A DNA stretch of 64,000 nucleotides, from positions 539,687 to 603,686 of the forward strand of contig NMRB01000030.1 in assembly GCA_002633025.1 (NCBI GenBank), written 5' to 3'. Source of the stretch: Notospermus geniculatus. Lineage: Eukaryota > Nemertea > Pilidiophora > Heteronemertea > Lineidae. Each line of letters starts with the position of its first letter. Position 1 is the stretch's first letter. This document shows, piece after piece, positions 35,313-50,300 of this stretch. The notes under the pieces are model-generated. The model saw only the letters and a program-made list of their open reading frames with translations. It was not told the origin of the DNA and did not search any database. The position numbers and the translations under genes were made by a program.

Positions 35313-38137
35313 AGTCATGCTCCTCTTGAAAATGTATGGATACATACATATTCATGGTTCCATAATAAGACGTCTGTCTATTGAGTTCTTGATCACCAAA
35401 ATCACCAAGCACTGTATGGCGGTGTAGCGATCCCAAGTCCATTTATGCGTTGGGGTATGCAAAGGAACATAACCGGAACTCAAGTACATCATTGTTGATA
35501 ACAAGAGGTCAAACGACTTGATGATTAACGGGAAACCAGCGTGCCGGGTTAGCCCACTCTATCATCTAGCAGCCCAGGTCCGTGATAGCTAATACGCTTG
35601 CTGAATATAAGATCATGGCCGATACATTGGCTGCCCAGGCCAAGCCAAGATCCATCTTGCAAGGTATTCTTCGGCAGCGCTCTGTAAGACTACGTGAGAT
35701 TGTTGACAAAACGTTACCAGTGGCCTCCCTTTCTGAACATCTCTACTGGCTAATGAAGTGAATGAGAGGTGATTCAATGATGATTTGCCTTGGTGATATA
35801 CTTGATTCACTGAACATGACGAATAATATTCGCATGTTAGTCGCAACCTTACACTGTCTGGCTGGTCTTGTTTTCTCAAATGGGCTATTCTGCTTGTTTT
35901 CAGAACGTCCATCGATAACGTCCCTCCCATTTTGCTATTGCCTTGGCCGCAGTTATCGCCAACATGACTCCCGCGCCCACACAAGGAACGGCTAAGTGCT
36001 AAAACAAATATCGACGTAGCTTTGGTTCCACGAGATGGTGTCAGCCATTTGGGAAAGCGAAGCTCTTAGGGAAAGTAATAGCAATTTGCAAATATGTTGT
36101 TTTCGCTACTTGCGTGCGTTCAAACGATCTGTAGGATCTTCCTGGTGTCCACTCCGATGATAATTGCATCGATTGAGCAAATACTTGGTACAAGATCGGG
36201 GACTTCGGAGCAGTCAACGGCCATCAAGCATGAACGTTTATGTCAGCTTATGGAAGTCGTCGATGACAGCATCTTGACGCTGAAATTATTTCTTGAGAAT
36301 TTTCGGGGTATGAAATGGCCTTAAGATGATTACATGTAGCCTATGTACATGTACATGTACATACGACAGTCATCCATCGGCTGTCGAATTTTGAATACCG
36401 GTACCCATGTTCGCAGATGCGGAGGAGTATTTTCGAACCCACCGTACTTCTGGGACATTTGCCTTTTTTTGCATTTCAATCACCACATAGAACGCTGATC
36501 GAGTTTTAAAACAGGATATCGCCCGTGGAAGCGCATAGGTACGGCGCCGGCGGACGGTATCCGTCGGTGTCACCACACTGATTGATGAAGATTAAATACT
36601 AGGAGAATAATGACACAGACGACTGAAAAATCGCCCTGATGGAATGGCAAGTGAATGTCTTTCTAGCATTATAGATACACAGACTCAGAAAACGGCATGA
36701 AAATATCGGAATTTTCATCTCCCGATTGCTTTTCCTCTCAACATGCTGCTCATGTGACGGACATTATTACCCCTCCTGCTCTCCATGAACAAATAAGTTC
36801 GATCGCCGGTGGGATATCCCCGCGGTACGCTTCCTCTTCGGATATTGTAACAGGCCAAGACCTTGGCGTGTATCTACTGCATACCAATGTTAAATAAACT
36901 ATGGCAAAGAGCATTGGGCGACGTAAAAAGCCGTTATGAGCTTGTTATCGCTCTACCTCGGCGATGGTGCCCCTCGCCTGAGGCTGATATATGGTACTGA
37001 TCCCGGAGCCAATCTCAGGTGTGATGTTATTGGCTAAACGAGATGCTGCAGTCGACCTTCAGTGAACGCGGGGTGTTGGGCTTTTTCTGTGACGGAATGT
37101 ATGAGAAGATTACAGTATCAATAGCTTTCTTTACCACTATCGAAGACATATGCCAAGATTGCACCTTTTCTTGCCGGTATTAGACCATGCTTATCGGCCG
37201 GCAATGAGTGCAATGGTCTGGCATACGATGGGAATGGTGTTGGAGACAAAGATTTCCTTTCAGTCCCATACATATACGTCTGGACAGATATAAGATGTGC
37301 TTCTTCGACCTCACCACGAAGTAAATGGCAAGCATTAAACGCCACGTTACCAATCAGCCAATGTCCATCATGGGGGATTAGCATAAAGCCTGAATGTCTG
37401 TCAGAGAATGCCCATGCGAAACTGACCAGTATGGATGATTATGAAGAATCTCCCAGATGATTTTGATGCTCCGTCGGCTGACAGAATGTAATAGTGGTAT
37501 ACCATCATATGGGGCCACAAGGGAAGCAGCTTGGTCTGTCACTGAGGCGTCTCGGTGAATATCAGTGAGGTTTCTCCGTGTGTGCAGCCACCTCAATTTG
37601 TGCAAAGAAGAACGCATTTTGTCGTCTTCCCAGCGATGGGGCAATGGCCTCAATTAGCTGAGTAAGCTTTCCCAATTCGAAAGTTGTTTTCTGTCCTTCA
37701 ACTTCATCGTGTTTTCAGCATGTACATAATCATGCACATCGACACGCACAGTGCATCGTCAACAAAAAATTAGCATTCAAAGTCGTTGACTTCTTACGAT
37801 GTTGATTAAGGCTAAGAGTACCCCAAATGATTTTATCAGACATTGACTTCATTTAATGTCTCCTGATAATTACTTAGAGGATGCACTAATCTCACTAGAG
37901 ACATGCAATTCGTTTAATTAGAGAATCCTTTCGGATGGATCATATCGATTCGACTGTAAAGAATGAAATGAGAATCGCCCACGTATTGCATGAAGTGTGC
38001 TATCTGGCGTCACTGCCAAAAGCACGGGGTGATATTTTACACTACGGGGTGTTGATCTTTGATATCGAATTTGCTGGGCCATAATTATTGCCTTTATCAT
38101 TCTTCACATGCCTCAGAGGTAGACATGAANGCTAGTC
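35313..38137. other. Non-coding, downstream of the Shisa-like gene
   Basis: No exon could be supported. Minus-strand frames at 37118-37653 are open for about 90 codons each but contain no motif I recognise. If the Shisa-like gene has further cytoplasmic exons they would lie here on the minus strand; none was found. A single n lies at 38130. Confidence 0.4.
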
Positions 38138-38326
38138 CTAGACTGTAGTAATATGGATTTCTGGTTCTAAATAGCCTATATGATTGTGAATAGTCTCCCT
38201 ACCAGCCAGAAGCGGTCTCTGTTGGTTTGCTGGACTCCCGTGCATATCTGGTTGACACACTGTGTATGTGACAGTATATCCGTTGGCTGTGGTGGACGAT
38301 AATAGGCTGGTCGTGGGGTTTGGTCC
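38138..38326 (-). CDS. Cytoplasmic tail exon of the Shisa-like gene
   Basis: A TTTTCTTTTTTAG acceptor leads into an open frame (GPNPTTSLLSSTTANGYTVT and onward, 62 codons) ending in TAG at 38140-38138. The phase fits the TM exon. The stop is only 8 bp from the n at 38130, and an alternative donor (CTG|GTAGGG) occurs inside, so the true tail may be different and may continue into further exons. Confidence 0.6.
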   Translation of the reverse strand, partial: GPNPTTSLLSSTTANGYTVTYTVCQPDMHGSPANQQRPLLAGRETIHNHIGYLEPEIHITTV

Positions 38327-41300
38327 TAAAAAAGAAAAGATGATGGTAACTTGATGTAAATAGGGAGGTTTCGAAATCAAACGATAAACGTAAACGTTAA
38401 CGACAACTTTATTTTGTACCGAAAATGCAATGCAAAATCTGGCTAATGTGTAGTATGAAAAATAACGTTGTCGTAAAGTTTTAGTTTATCGTTTGATTTC
38501 GAAACCTCCCCAATGTTTTCAGCATTCCGGTGACCATTCCGGTGGGATGGAGTACCACGCCGTGTACACCATGAAACGAAGCCTGCTTTAATTGGAATAG
38601 ACCAATGAGACTAGAGATCCGTTGATCAAGCAAGCGTTACAATTCGTTGTTCGCAGTAGAAGTACATGTATCTGGTACAGCTCCAGGAGAAGACATCGTA
38701 GTACACTGAGGCTGAGGAACTCACAAAACGTTCGAACTCACACCAAATAAGAAATACCTATAGCGCTATATTCGCTGTATCAATACTGTCATGACTGTAC
38801 ATCATTGCACAACAGATCGAGTTCGCCATTTGTAGTCTACACAACCCCCAGCCATGCAGCTGTTAAAAAATCCTTAGGGCCAAGAAAGTGGGAGTGAAAA
38901 TTTGAGGGAGACTGCGAGCAGAAGAGCGGATGATTGGAAAACCAAGTAGGAGATGTTACCTAAGGGGGTAAAAGGCGTCAATTGTCTAGGATAAATGCCA
39001 CCGAATCGAACTTCGAAATCGACAACCACATGGAGTCCTACATGTACACGAATAGGCTCCTTTTTCTTACCCCACCCTGGCCTAACAATGTTACTCGATG
39101 GCTTTTTTGAACAACGTAACGGAAGACTGCCCGACACCACATGCATTAAGAGATGAGAAACCTGTGACCATAAACCATGATGACCGATATCTACATCTAC
39201 AGATACTAGAACAAATGCGAGGGAATCTGGACGCGAAGGATTTTCGGAGATTTAATGGGGCTACGGAGCAGACGACGTACGTGAAATTATCTGTGGCGTA
39301 AGCCAGGGGAAATATTTGGTCCGTGCTTTGTCATAAGGTCACTTCGTCATCTGTGGAAGGGATATTAAAAATGATCCATGTTAAAAGATCTTAACGCCTT
39401 GCATCTCAAACTGAAAGTGCAAGTAGGCATTTCTAACCGCGGGTGTGAGACGTTATCACACTTACAACGTGAAACACAGTGTCCCCGTGACCGGAAGTCA
39501 CTAACAAGATTGTCAAGCCTCGCGAGATTGATGGAGAAATAACGCGAGAATTGGTATATTTTTGTCATTTGGGAAGCAGAGTGTGTTATCGCTGTCATTG
39601 ATCGATCAGGTCTCAGTTCCTGTTTTAACTACATACCTTTTGCTGCGTTTTATTTTTCTAAAAAGTAATCCAACTTACCGCTTTCTTCTTTATTTGGTTT
39701 GTTATCCCTTTTTCTGTACATTACGCAACTACTACAACAGCAGCACATGATAAGTGCTACTAGGACTATGATGATGAGAGCTGCGACTGTAACTCCGGCA
39801 ACCAAGGGAATGCTGCAAGAGAGAAATTCGGCAAAAGAAATTAGAAGAGTAACGCTGTCGTGTGATGTACGGCTGTGAGCAGTTTCATACACAGTTTCGC
39901 ATGACTATATCATCACTGTGGCCTGATGCAAACTCTGAGGCAGTTTCACACAGGATTCCAGTTGACGACACCAGCTTCATTTAGTTTGCCAGTCCCTTCT
40001 CTTCATGAGCTCGTCGTGCTCGTAGGAACGTGCTGAAAGAAATGACTTTTGAACTTAAGCAAGAAAGTCGTCATCCGTTGTTTCATCTGATGAAACCTTT
40101 AGAAGCATGGGGTCTTCAACGATCAAGGGCAATTCAACGATCAAGTACCGTAGTACTGAGTGCCGAATTCCAATTGAATAACACAATCTGTTATCACATT
40201 CACTATAATGTGGAAATGTTCGACTAATGTAAGAAGTAGATAACGGTGTAAGTAGAAAAAAGCTCCTGTTTCACCATTTGCATCTATCGGGAGCCAGGAA
40301 ATAAATCGCAGAATTACCAAAGACCAGACGGAGATTACCAAAGTGTTATGTTGAATATGAGTGGCTAATTTGATGGAAAGGAAGACTTTCCTAACTATGC
40401 ACAATTCTCATGTTCTTGAATATCGTCTCTTCACTTATACAAACATGCAATCACTTCGACCATCTGAGAAAGTGTTCAGTTTGTTTGGCTGGTGAATTTA
40501 GATAACAACCTTACGAAAAACCTACTGCCACAGAAATACCAACATCTAATATATAGGCTATTGAACTTTCTTTACTGAAACTATTAGGAAGACAGTTCGT
40601 TGAAGTATGGAGCTATCCATACATCTTGCAAACTTGGCCATGATACGTTGATAAATGTGCAGTCGAGCTATTGAAATTATGAACTTCCCGATGGTGAACG
40701 ACGCCAATGAAGCCAGCAGCAGCCTTGGGCTTGTGGATGCAGGTATTACTCTTGCATAGTTTATGGCAATTTTATATCCGATAATGGGCCCTTCGAGAGT
40801 TCATGGCCATAAACAGGTGGAATTAACACACCTATTGGCTCTTACTGAGCTCGTGGGTTTATGTTTGGGCTGATAGGAGATTTGAGGTACCGGTATGGTT
40901 GCCGTTTTCGTGGTTAGTGTATCATCCGTATGCTTCAACTTGGGCTGGGCATACTCGTCGTCCTATCTGTCTGTGCATACCATAGGGCCACTCAGGCGCG
41001 GATCCAAGGGGGCGGGCGCAAGTCCCCCTTTTGGCCAACAAATCCTTGTAAAATCGACCGTGAAATTCTGGAACTTGGTGCAAGTTTCAGTGTTTCTATC
41101 ACAGGACGTCCCCTCTTTTTCAAAATCCTGGTCCTAGCCCTTGGAATCAAGAACACCGTCTCCTAAATTCCATGTAGTTGGTACCATGCAGAAGACGGTG
41201 ATTAATGACTGCTTGCAAATTACCACCGGGGCGCGAAAAACGTCTTGTCAGCAGTCACAGCGTTAATGATAATTACCATTTAGAAATGAAGCTGCGAACA

Positions 41301-44300
41301 TTGGGGACCTTGTGCATGTTTAATGTGCATGTTACAAATTGCGAAGTCATGAGAATCTCTTCCACCCTTGTCTTGTACATTAATGACCTTAATGCCCTGT
41401 CGTTACGCCCTGTACACAGAAACCAAGCCTCCTTTGCCACCATTGGATGTGTGAAAGTACTGTCCACTGCCCGCGCTGAAGCAGAGCGGACATAGGAATC
41501 GATACATCGATCCAGGAGCGAATTAGGATAAACTGATGACCACAGGAACCTTTGATGAGCAATTTGATGCCAAATTGTCCCGTTATGCCAGTTACTGTCG
41601 ACGTTTGTTTACAAAGCGGATATACGACCACATAAGAATGGGGCTTCTTCTGTGGATGTCATCAAGGAACTGGTATGGCTAGGGATACTCTGAAGGCAGG
41701 ATTTGGTTATGTAAATACTTGGAAAATAGTCCATCGATACGCCATTTCAGACTTTAAAGGCCAGAAATTCATGAAATGCCTCGTATAATTGTATGGCGTA
41801 CAAAATAACGTCTTTATTTTAGCGTTCTACACTGGGATTTGGTGTATGAAGTTGTTATTACGTCCAAAAAATGTGCCAATTATCTTATACTCGAACGTGT
41901 AATAGCGATCTTCTGGAAAGCAATGAGAATTTTCATCCACCAAAAGAACACGAAGTAGTCTTTTCCCACTCCAAGTTGATAGTAATGCTCCTTTTTCATA
42001 CATTACGGCCATCCGATGTATTATTTGATATTCTGAAGCGTCCAGTATACAAACATTATCTTGATGTCTAGACGATATAGTGGCTACGCCAAAGATGGTA
42101 CAAAGTCAGCAACAACACCGAGGTAAATTAGAAGAGTGAGTTTGGCATGCGTTCATCGATGGTGCGTGTTATCGCTGAACCCGGCCAGTCTGGAAAGAGT
42201 TTCATGCCCTTCTAGTCTTCGTCAATTGATTTTTCTAAACAAAACGAACGGATGTCAGATTTACAAATGGAATTTCTGTGGCTGGATATCGAACCACAAT
42301 AAATATTCCAGATGTACATGAATTGAAGCTGCAGATTTCTTGAAAATATGTGTAGACAACTCTGTCTTCTCTATTTTGCCGAACGTCAATGTCTTCACCA
42401 TAAGGCTTGAATGAGGCGGAAACAGAAAATATGATCGTGAATTTTATCGCGCCTGATTGAAGGTTTCAGTTGACTGATTGTGTCCCATCAGAAAATTAGT
42501 TGAATCCATTACGTCCTTTGTTTAACGACCGTTGTTATCCATCACCTTAATGACAACATGGCGTGTTTAGGTTTGTTTACATGTTGTTGGCATGGCTAAG
42601 CTCTGTGTTGACTTGGTACAGATAACGGCAAATGTAGTCTGAGGAAACCCTGTGCACACAATGGTGCTCTGCCTCTAGGATGTATGGATATGATAGACGG
42701 AGATTCATAACGATCTCGTCCAAGAACAGCCTTTGTTCAATCCACACCAATGGAGGTAAGTGAAACACGGTCCACCACTCGTCATTGTAAAATTACGTGT
42801 AGTTTTAGAACCCAAGCTCACACTACTTACACCCCTCAGACTAGGTTCGAAAAGTTGGCCATACTTGACAGGATTTCTGTTGTCTTTCTATTATAGAGTA
42901 GGCCTACTGGGATTTAACACTATTGTGACGCTGGTGCTTAGAAATGAACATATGACTATCATTTCTCCAAATGGTAACTTCAGACCAATTTCTTGGCTTT
43001 TCTGCCCATGTAGTTAACCATATTCTGCATTTCAGGACGATGATGTGGCCTGTATTTCCGTGTGCGATGAAATCTGTGCCTTTTGCCTACACGATGTAAC
43101 GTCACCTAAGTCGCTGCCTACATGTGGACACTCATTTTGTTCTGGTTGCCTCAACGATCATATCCATGAACAGACGGAGTCATTTGATACAGTTGTTTGC
43201 CCAACCTGTAACGTTCCATGCTCTTTAGAAATCTTAGAGCTGCTTGGATCGCCGACGTCTATCTCAGAAACGCACGAATCTATACAAAGTCAAGCTTCTA
43301 ATTCGGTTTCGAAGCAAATTTCAGACATGGAGGAATCGGCGGCAAACGGTATGGCTCAAGGGACGAGCAATGCTTGGTGTGTGCTTTGTCAATACAGAAG
43401 CAACAAGAGACGTGCACGGTACACGTGCATCAACTGTGAAAATCTCCTGCTCTGCAACGAATGTGAAACATCGCACTTAAAGCAGCGACATTTTAGTCAC
43501 CATAAGACTAGGCCATTGGTCCGAGCAAAAGGGAAGGCGTCCACTTGTATAAAACACGGTGGCAGAGGTATTAAGTTTCTATGTAAGACGTGCGACCAGC
43601 CGATCTGCGAGATTTGCTCCGATCTTGACCACGAAAGACACGACTTAATCAACCTCAGCGACCTGAAAGAAGATATCAGCGAAATCATGACATCTTTGCA
43701 CACACCGTTGACAGATATACTTAAACTTGAAGATGAACTGAAGGCCGCTCGAGTAGCCGAGCCACTCTTAGCTTCTCAGATCATCAGCCATGCAGATGGA
43801 CTAAAGAAAGAACTTGATAAAAGCAAAGATGATCTACTGTCCGATGTGGCCAAATATTCCAACTTACTGAACAACTTTACTGCCACGCTGACAAGCGAGA
43901 GGCTAAAAGAAGTCATACAACGCGGCGATGAGATGCTTCAAAAGAATATCACCAGTGCAGAAGATTTGAAAGCTGCCATGGTCATGAAAGATGATTTCCT
44001 TCTGGTAGAGAAAAAGGCTCAGGCGTGTATTCGAGAAATGAAGGCTCTCTTTGTGCCGGAGTTCACGCGGGCTGCTCCAGATTTAAGTAGCGGAGTGGGA
44101 TTTCTGGTTAATAAACCGATGGGCCAACCGGGAGGTAAACCTCAGATTTTGGACTATGAGTGCCAGCACACTATAGAAGCCTGTTATAGACTTGACAGGG
44201 CTGTAGGTGTATCGTGTAGATGTGGTGTTTGGCTTGCCTTCCTTGGAAAGAGTTCCTACAAATCGGAATTCATGGACACTTTACACATTTGGAACAACTT

Positions 44301-47300
44301 GTACGGAACGACAAGAATTCCTGTGCAACATGCGATTGATATCATCGGACTGGACGGCCGCATCGACGTCCTTGGCAAGTCAAATGGCTGGTACTCCCCT
44401 ATCAAAACATTTGAATTAGATTACGATAACCTGTCGCCGCGGATACAAATTTCAAACCCGAAAACGAACGACCTCAGTGTCCCGGATGTTATCACCATGA
44501 CAACTACCAAAAATGGGAACTACGTTTTACTCAGCAAGAGCCTGTACGATTTACATTTTCAGATACATATAGTGAAAATAGGCAGTTCTTGCCCGATTGT
44601 AGGCCCCTTGATTTTAGGTAGCACCCTAGCATCATTCGACTTACAAAGTTTAAGAATTCACTGTTTGAAGTCTGTCGACCTTATCGTCGCCCATGATGAT
44701 AGAGGCAAAGAAATAGCTGCTTTTACGTTCGAGGTCTCACAGAAGGTTAACGAAAATCTTCTTGGCCGACATGCGTCACAGGGGCAGCTGCACCACTATT
44801 TGGCAAAGAAGCCTCCAATACTTCCACCAGTGGAGGGCTACTACATCGTAGACGTGTGCTGCGATACGTCCAGTGTCTATTTCGCCCTCAAGAAGCGAAA
44901 CCCCGGGCCAAGCCCAGTTAAATTCTACAAGGCTGCATTTGTGGATGAATGTTGGATGTTACGCGAGCTTCTCTTGATACCGAATCGTGGTAAATATGGG
45001 TTAAAGCTAAAGGAGAATGAATTAGTAAAGCTGGGTGTATATGATGATGGTAGGTTGGCGTGTATGGTGTACAGTCCTACCCCGCTGAGTAAGCTAAAGG
45101 AAGCCGCCGATCCGGCTATGAATGTTGCATGGTACACAGCAGCTTCCGCACCATAAATTTTCAGTTGGATATCGAGTAATCAATGGTAATCTTGAAGCAA
45201 CAAACATGCCAAGCACAGCGATAACACGGATATAACCGCTGAACTGTCGTTCCAGTTTTTGCAGTGCGTAGTTCTGTGTGCGCTTTGCCTTCGTTGTTTC
45301 GGGAAGGAAATGCATGGCGATTTTCACCAGGTTTTATGCTGCGACCGTATGGTACGTTGATGGTCTTTTGGTCAGTTTTCTCACGGGCGTGATTTCGAAG
45401 CTTCGCTCGGTTGCCCGATTCGTATCCAAACCACGCGTCCTTGTGCGCCACTGCATTACGCCTTTACCTTTAGTTAGGGTGTTACTTAATGTACAGTAGA
45501 AATCAGGCCGGGCTATTCCACTCCTGGGGCTCCTTTCAGGAGTTGAGAGAACATATGGTGTAGAGTGATATGCTCTTAGCAAATGAAATAGTAAAACTCC
45601 CCAGTGTGTGATCAGACCTCCAGGCGAAATCGCTATAACAGTATTCTGCATCATTTCGTGCGAAATGCAAAAACAGCAGTTTTGAAATCAAATCAGGGAA
45701 AAGAGTCGACGGTGATGGTATGGGGTGTGCGGGTTTTTTTGCTTTCCAATCTCCGTATTCTGTGGTAAATCATGACTTCCACGAGTCTTAATCACTCTTT
45801 TCATGGTTTCATTCGATATGCATTTACCAGTTCGCCATTGCAGGCACACATCAACTTTCCTATTGCTAACCAATGTTCCTGCACTATTTGCTGGTCTATC
45901 AGCAATTGCTACGGCAATGGCTGCGACTTCAACAAGAATGAAACAAATAGATGTACACCGTAGGAATTCATCTTCCTTTTTTTACTGGATAAAACATAGC
46001 CTGTCACAGCAAGGCTGGTAGAAAATGGTTATGTACACTGATGTAACACAGGCAGCCAATCATCTGGCCTCGCGTGATAAAACAGTCCGCGATATCACGA
46101 TATAATGTTTTGACTTGACACTACAAAAGACGGCAAACTGTACAGCTGCAAACGACAAAAATGATAGTGAAAGTTAGATGTCCCACGAGAAACGTCGTTT
46201 TGAAAACTGGTTTCGACCTCGAAATCGACAGTCAAAACCACCAACGCGAGTCTAACTTTACACTAGCTGCTAACAACGGATAAGTGGCTGTTTACTCGTA
46301 TCAGGTAGGTATCAACATGTTTGAAAGTACCAAACACAATACTCAAAAAGTGTGTTTACATGGCGGTATGCAAAATATTTTGTTTTTAACTGAACAGGAT
46401 ACCGTGTTGAACCCATATTCTTTTCGATATATGGATGTACATGTAGATGTACATCTACGTACATTTCTGTACGTGTACGTACGTTCCTGTTTCAACTGGT
46501 GATTCTTTCAGACACGACCATCAACATCATCTGTATGCCATCGTGTCCACCATCTGGCGTCTACAGCAGCGTTAAGATGTCACAACATCATTGTCGGTCA
46601 GACAGCACAAATGAGATATATAGCCAGCTTTGTCCCCAAGTAATAGGCGACTATCAGCTGTTCTTGTCTAGTGCCATTGACCAGATGGACATAAATGGAC
46701 ACGACTAAATGAATAGTCAGTTCCTGTTCTCCAAATTCGCTGTTCTCCAACAGCCTCAATGACTAGATCCACTTTTAATATAACACTTAACCTTTTCCCA
46801 ATTTGACCATGCAGATAGGAGTTAAGGCCGTCGCCGAAATAACTACACATGTCACACAGGTTCCCCCGGGACATGTGCCGTCATGATGCTTCTACACTTT
46901 GACTTGCCAGCCTAGAGAACGGCAAAACAACTTCGATGTTACAATCCGACCCCCCACCCCGCGAAATGACAGAACCGCTTTATCGTCTCAGCGGCAAACG
47001 GCGGGAAATTGCTTGTTGAGGACCATCCTTTGGGTTTTCGATGCTTCTCGTTGTCACTATAGCCTATTATCCCGGTAGGCATGCCATGCAATAGCAATCA
47101 CATTGAAGGACTTTTCAGAAAGGCACCGGCTACAACAGGTTTCACCTCTGGGATCTCTTCTACATAGCGCCTGAGGAAGACCCCGATTGGGGTCGAAAAT
47201 TTGCGAAATATTCGGACGACTTTCCGATTTATTGTACATGTATACTGTGTGTCGTTTTTGTGCTGTTTTTTGGATATGGGTACAACAGGCGGTGCAGATT

Positions 47301-50300
47301 CAAGTGGGCTCCACCTACGCAAGCTGTACATGCTCATTTTTTTATGTTATTCAGTTACACCATCATTTGAGGCGGCATTGTGGAATCGAATTTTATGCGT
47401 ACCACTGGTACAACGGGCTCATAACGAGACATTAGGTCTTGATATTTTAATTCGCTTGCTAATGCTGCCCCTGGGAGCATTTAATGTCGCATATCTATCA
47501 TCAGCAATGCTTGTTAAGACATCGGGGGCTTTGTGTGGGATAAGCTGAAAATGATACATTGCCGAGGCTGACATGACCAGCATGTCTGAGATCTTGCATG
47601 TCTTGCTGTACAAGATGTCCATTATACAATCGATGATTGTGGGTTAGAAGTCATCCGACTTATAGCGCAGAAAGAGAGAAAACAAGAGAGACAGGCATGT
47701 ATGTACAAGTCATCCATTATTGTAATATACGTTTATAGTGCGAAACGTTATTACGAAGCTGTAAATGGCATATTGATGTTGTACGTTCGAACAGTTCGTT
47801 AAGCTCAAGTAATTAATGAATTGCCTAGAGAAGGTAACTCCATACGTAAGTAACGTCCTACATGTTCGGAAGTACGAGTATGGAACCTAGGATTTATCCT
47901 ATGCAGGCTATGTACTATCAGATTTGGAATGACAGGGGTGCCTGGGGTTGGGTATGCTGTATGCAGGATCGTAGTGCAGGGTAGAAATTTTACCCTCGGC
48001 AATTTCCGATTGTCCGGCGAGATCAACAGGTCTGTGAAGTTATTTCCTAATTCCTAGTTCCTAGTTCCTTATTTTAATATACTGTAAATAAGGAACTAGG
48101 AAATAGGTTACGAGATCAACGCAGATTCTATCAGTTCCATTGTGTTATGCAGATTGAGGGTGAGAGGTCATATTCGACCAATGGGAGTTAGCGAACGGAA
48201 AAAAACAGAGCACGTTTGTTCTAGCCATTCACATAGGCCTAACAGCGATTTTTGGCGAGTAACTTCTTTTGAAGTGGAAAAGTAATCATTGAGGTACAAT
48301 GAGGAATCACAAAAGACACTGCTCTGGTTGACGAGGGACAATGCAACAGGTGAAGTCGGACAGGCTAAATAAAATCCAACTGGTGAAAAAAGTAGAAAAA
48401 TAGCCCTCGGGCTAACTGAACGTACGTATTATATGTAGCCCCCGGATGTATCCTTTAATACGTTCAGTTTGGTCCTCAATTACAAGTAATAATATAGATA
48501 TCTAATATCAAATGACTCCACCGGATCATAACCATAGGCGAAAAATATATACTCAGTTCTAAAGTCGTGTGTGTGTACAGTTCCTGTATCTGTTCACTGC
48601 CGTGTGGTACTCGACGGGTTTATCAAATCATGGAACAGTCCGTTTCCCCAAGTAATAATCTCGTCCTTTGGTACAGAGACTACAGATTTTTCGAAGGTCT
48701 TGGCTACTGGGAAATCCACCTGGTCTACTTCATCGTCGCCTATTTCGCACCCTTCACCATAGCAGCAGGTACAATTTTTAACATTCTGACAGTCATTGTA
48801 GTGTGCTCTGGAAACATTGGGAATATTTCCACCCGTATCATCTTGGTGTCTCTTGCGTTTGCCGACCTGGCCATGCTGTACTTCGGGTGTATTAATTTCA
48901 CACTAGTCGCTGCCCATAATACCCACGTACGAAACATATCCGATACAATATGTAAAGTTTCTATCTTTATGATGGAGCTAAGTTCGCTGTTTTCATCCTG
49001 GAATGTCTTCCTGCTTACGATCGAAAGGTCCGTATGTGTCCTGTTCCCTATGAAAGCTCGGCTCATTTTTTCCAAGAAGTCTACTTACACCACCGTGTTT
49101 ATTCTCTTGTTTGTTCTTGCCATCCTCACGAGTCACATCCTCATTATGTTTCAAATCGGCGACAATGGAATCTGTAATGCAGGTCGGCGCGATGGTACCG
49201 GTGCATACCGTTACTTCTACTACCATGAATGGACCATGATAATGTTGCTGATGTATGTTGGTATACCGTTCTCTGGGATCATGATATGTAACGTCATCAT
49301 AGTATCCACACTACTCCACAACAAACGAAATATGCAAAGAAAGCGTGATGATCAGACCCAGAATGATTCTCAGGTCAGAAATGTCACAGTTATGCTCGTG
49401 TTCGTCAGTGTGGTCTTCATCCTTCTCACTTTGCCAGGTAGAATTGTCACCATGACAATGGGCAAATATTTTCCGGAGTTGTCCAAGCCCGTAGAAGACC
49501 AAAACGACATAGCAACAGCTCGACATGCGGCCCTGGGCCTACTTATTTTGGTGGTCACCAGAGCTATGCTCTATTTAAACCATGCAATCAACTTCCTTCT
49601 ATATTGTTTGAGCGGGAGACATTTCCGTGCCGTATTCATTAAGCTGGTGATGCAACTAATACGTAAATGCAGGTGAGCATCGTGTTCGAAATCTCAGTAA
49701 AACTTCTTACCGTTGAACTCGAAGAAAAATCACCTCTACAGTGGGTAGCCAGTCGTGGTAACCTCAGACATCTTGGATATTTGCCTTAGTTTCAGCGATT
49801 CGAACAGTCACGGCACATGTACGAACTCGGTCTCTGATCGGGTGGAAAAATTTCATTGAAAAATGTATTCACCCTTCCCACATGACGAAATCACGGTACA
49901 AATGCGCATGTGCAACACTAAATTGCTTGGTACTTTCAAAGCAACAAGAAAAATAGCCGCTCGTGAAACTCATCTACCAATGAGAAATCGGAAAGTGGGC
50001 CTACCAGTACCTCGTGTATGAAAAGGAATGAAGCCTGAAGATTCGGAGCGTTTGAATTGTCTAGCATGATCATGATTTATTCGGAGTCATTTTGTCGGGG
50101 TATATAAGGACCCGATGTTTCACCCCGAATTAGAAGTCCATGATGTAAACGGCAGCGAAGGTGTGGCCTCGTCGATGCACTGATGGTAGTGGTACAGCCA
50201 TACTGCTGGAGCTACGTAATATTTCGCAACGACGGATTCTATAGGCCTATTCTATTTAAAATAAAATTTCGATTTCTCTACTGTAGAAATGCCTGAGCCA

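Noticed and set aside
37118-37653. Two consecutive minus-strand frames that might be one frameshifted gene
   Set aside because: Joined in either order they show no recognisable domain, no splice sites and no conserved motif.
43045-43047. TRIM start at 43045
   Set aside because: The codon is GTG and lies 9 bp inside an exon that begins at 43036. The ATG mini-exon at 42750 fits phase and splice sites.
50097-50113. TATA box starting a gene near 50.1 kb
   Set aside because: The TATATAAGG match is good, but the following ATG is at once followed by TAA and no splice-supported frame is found.
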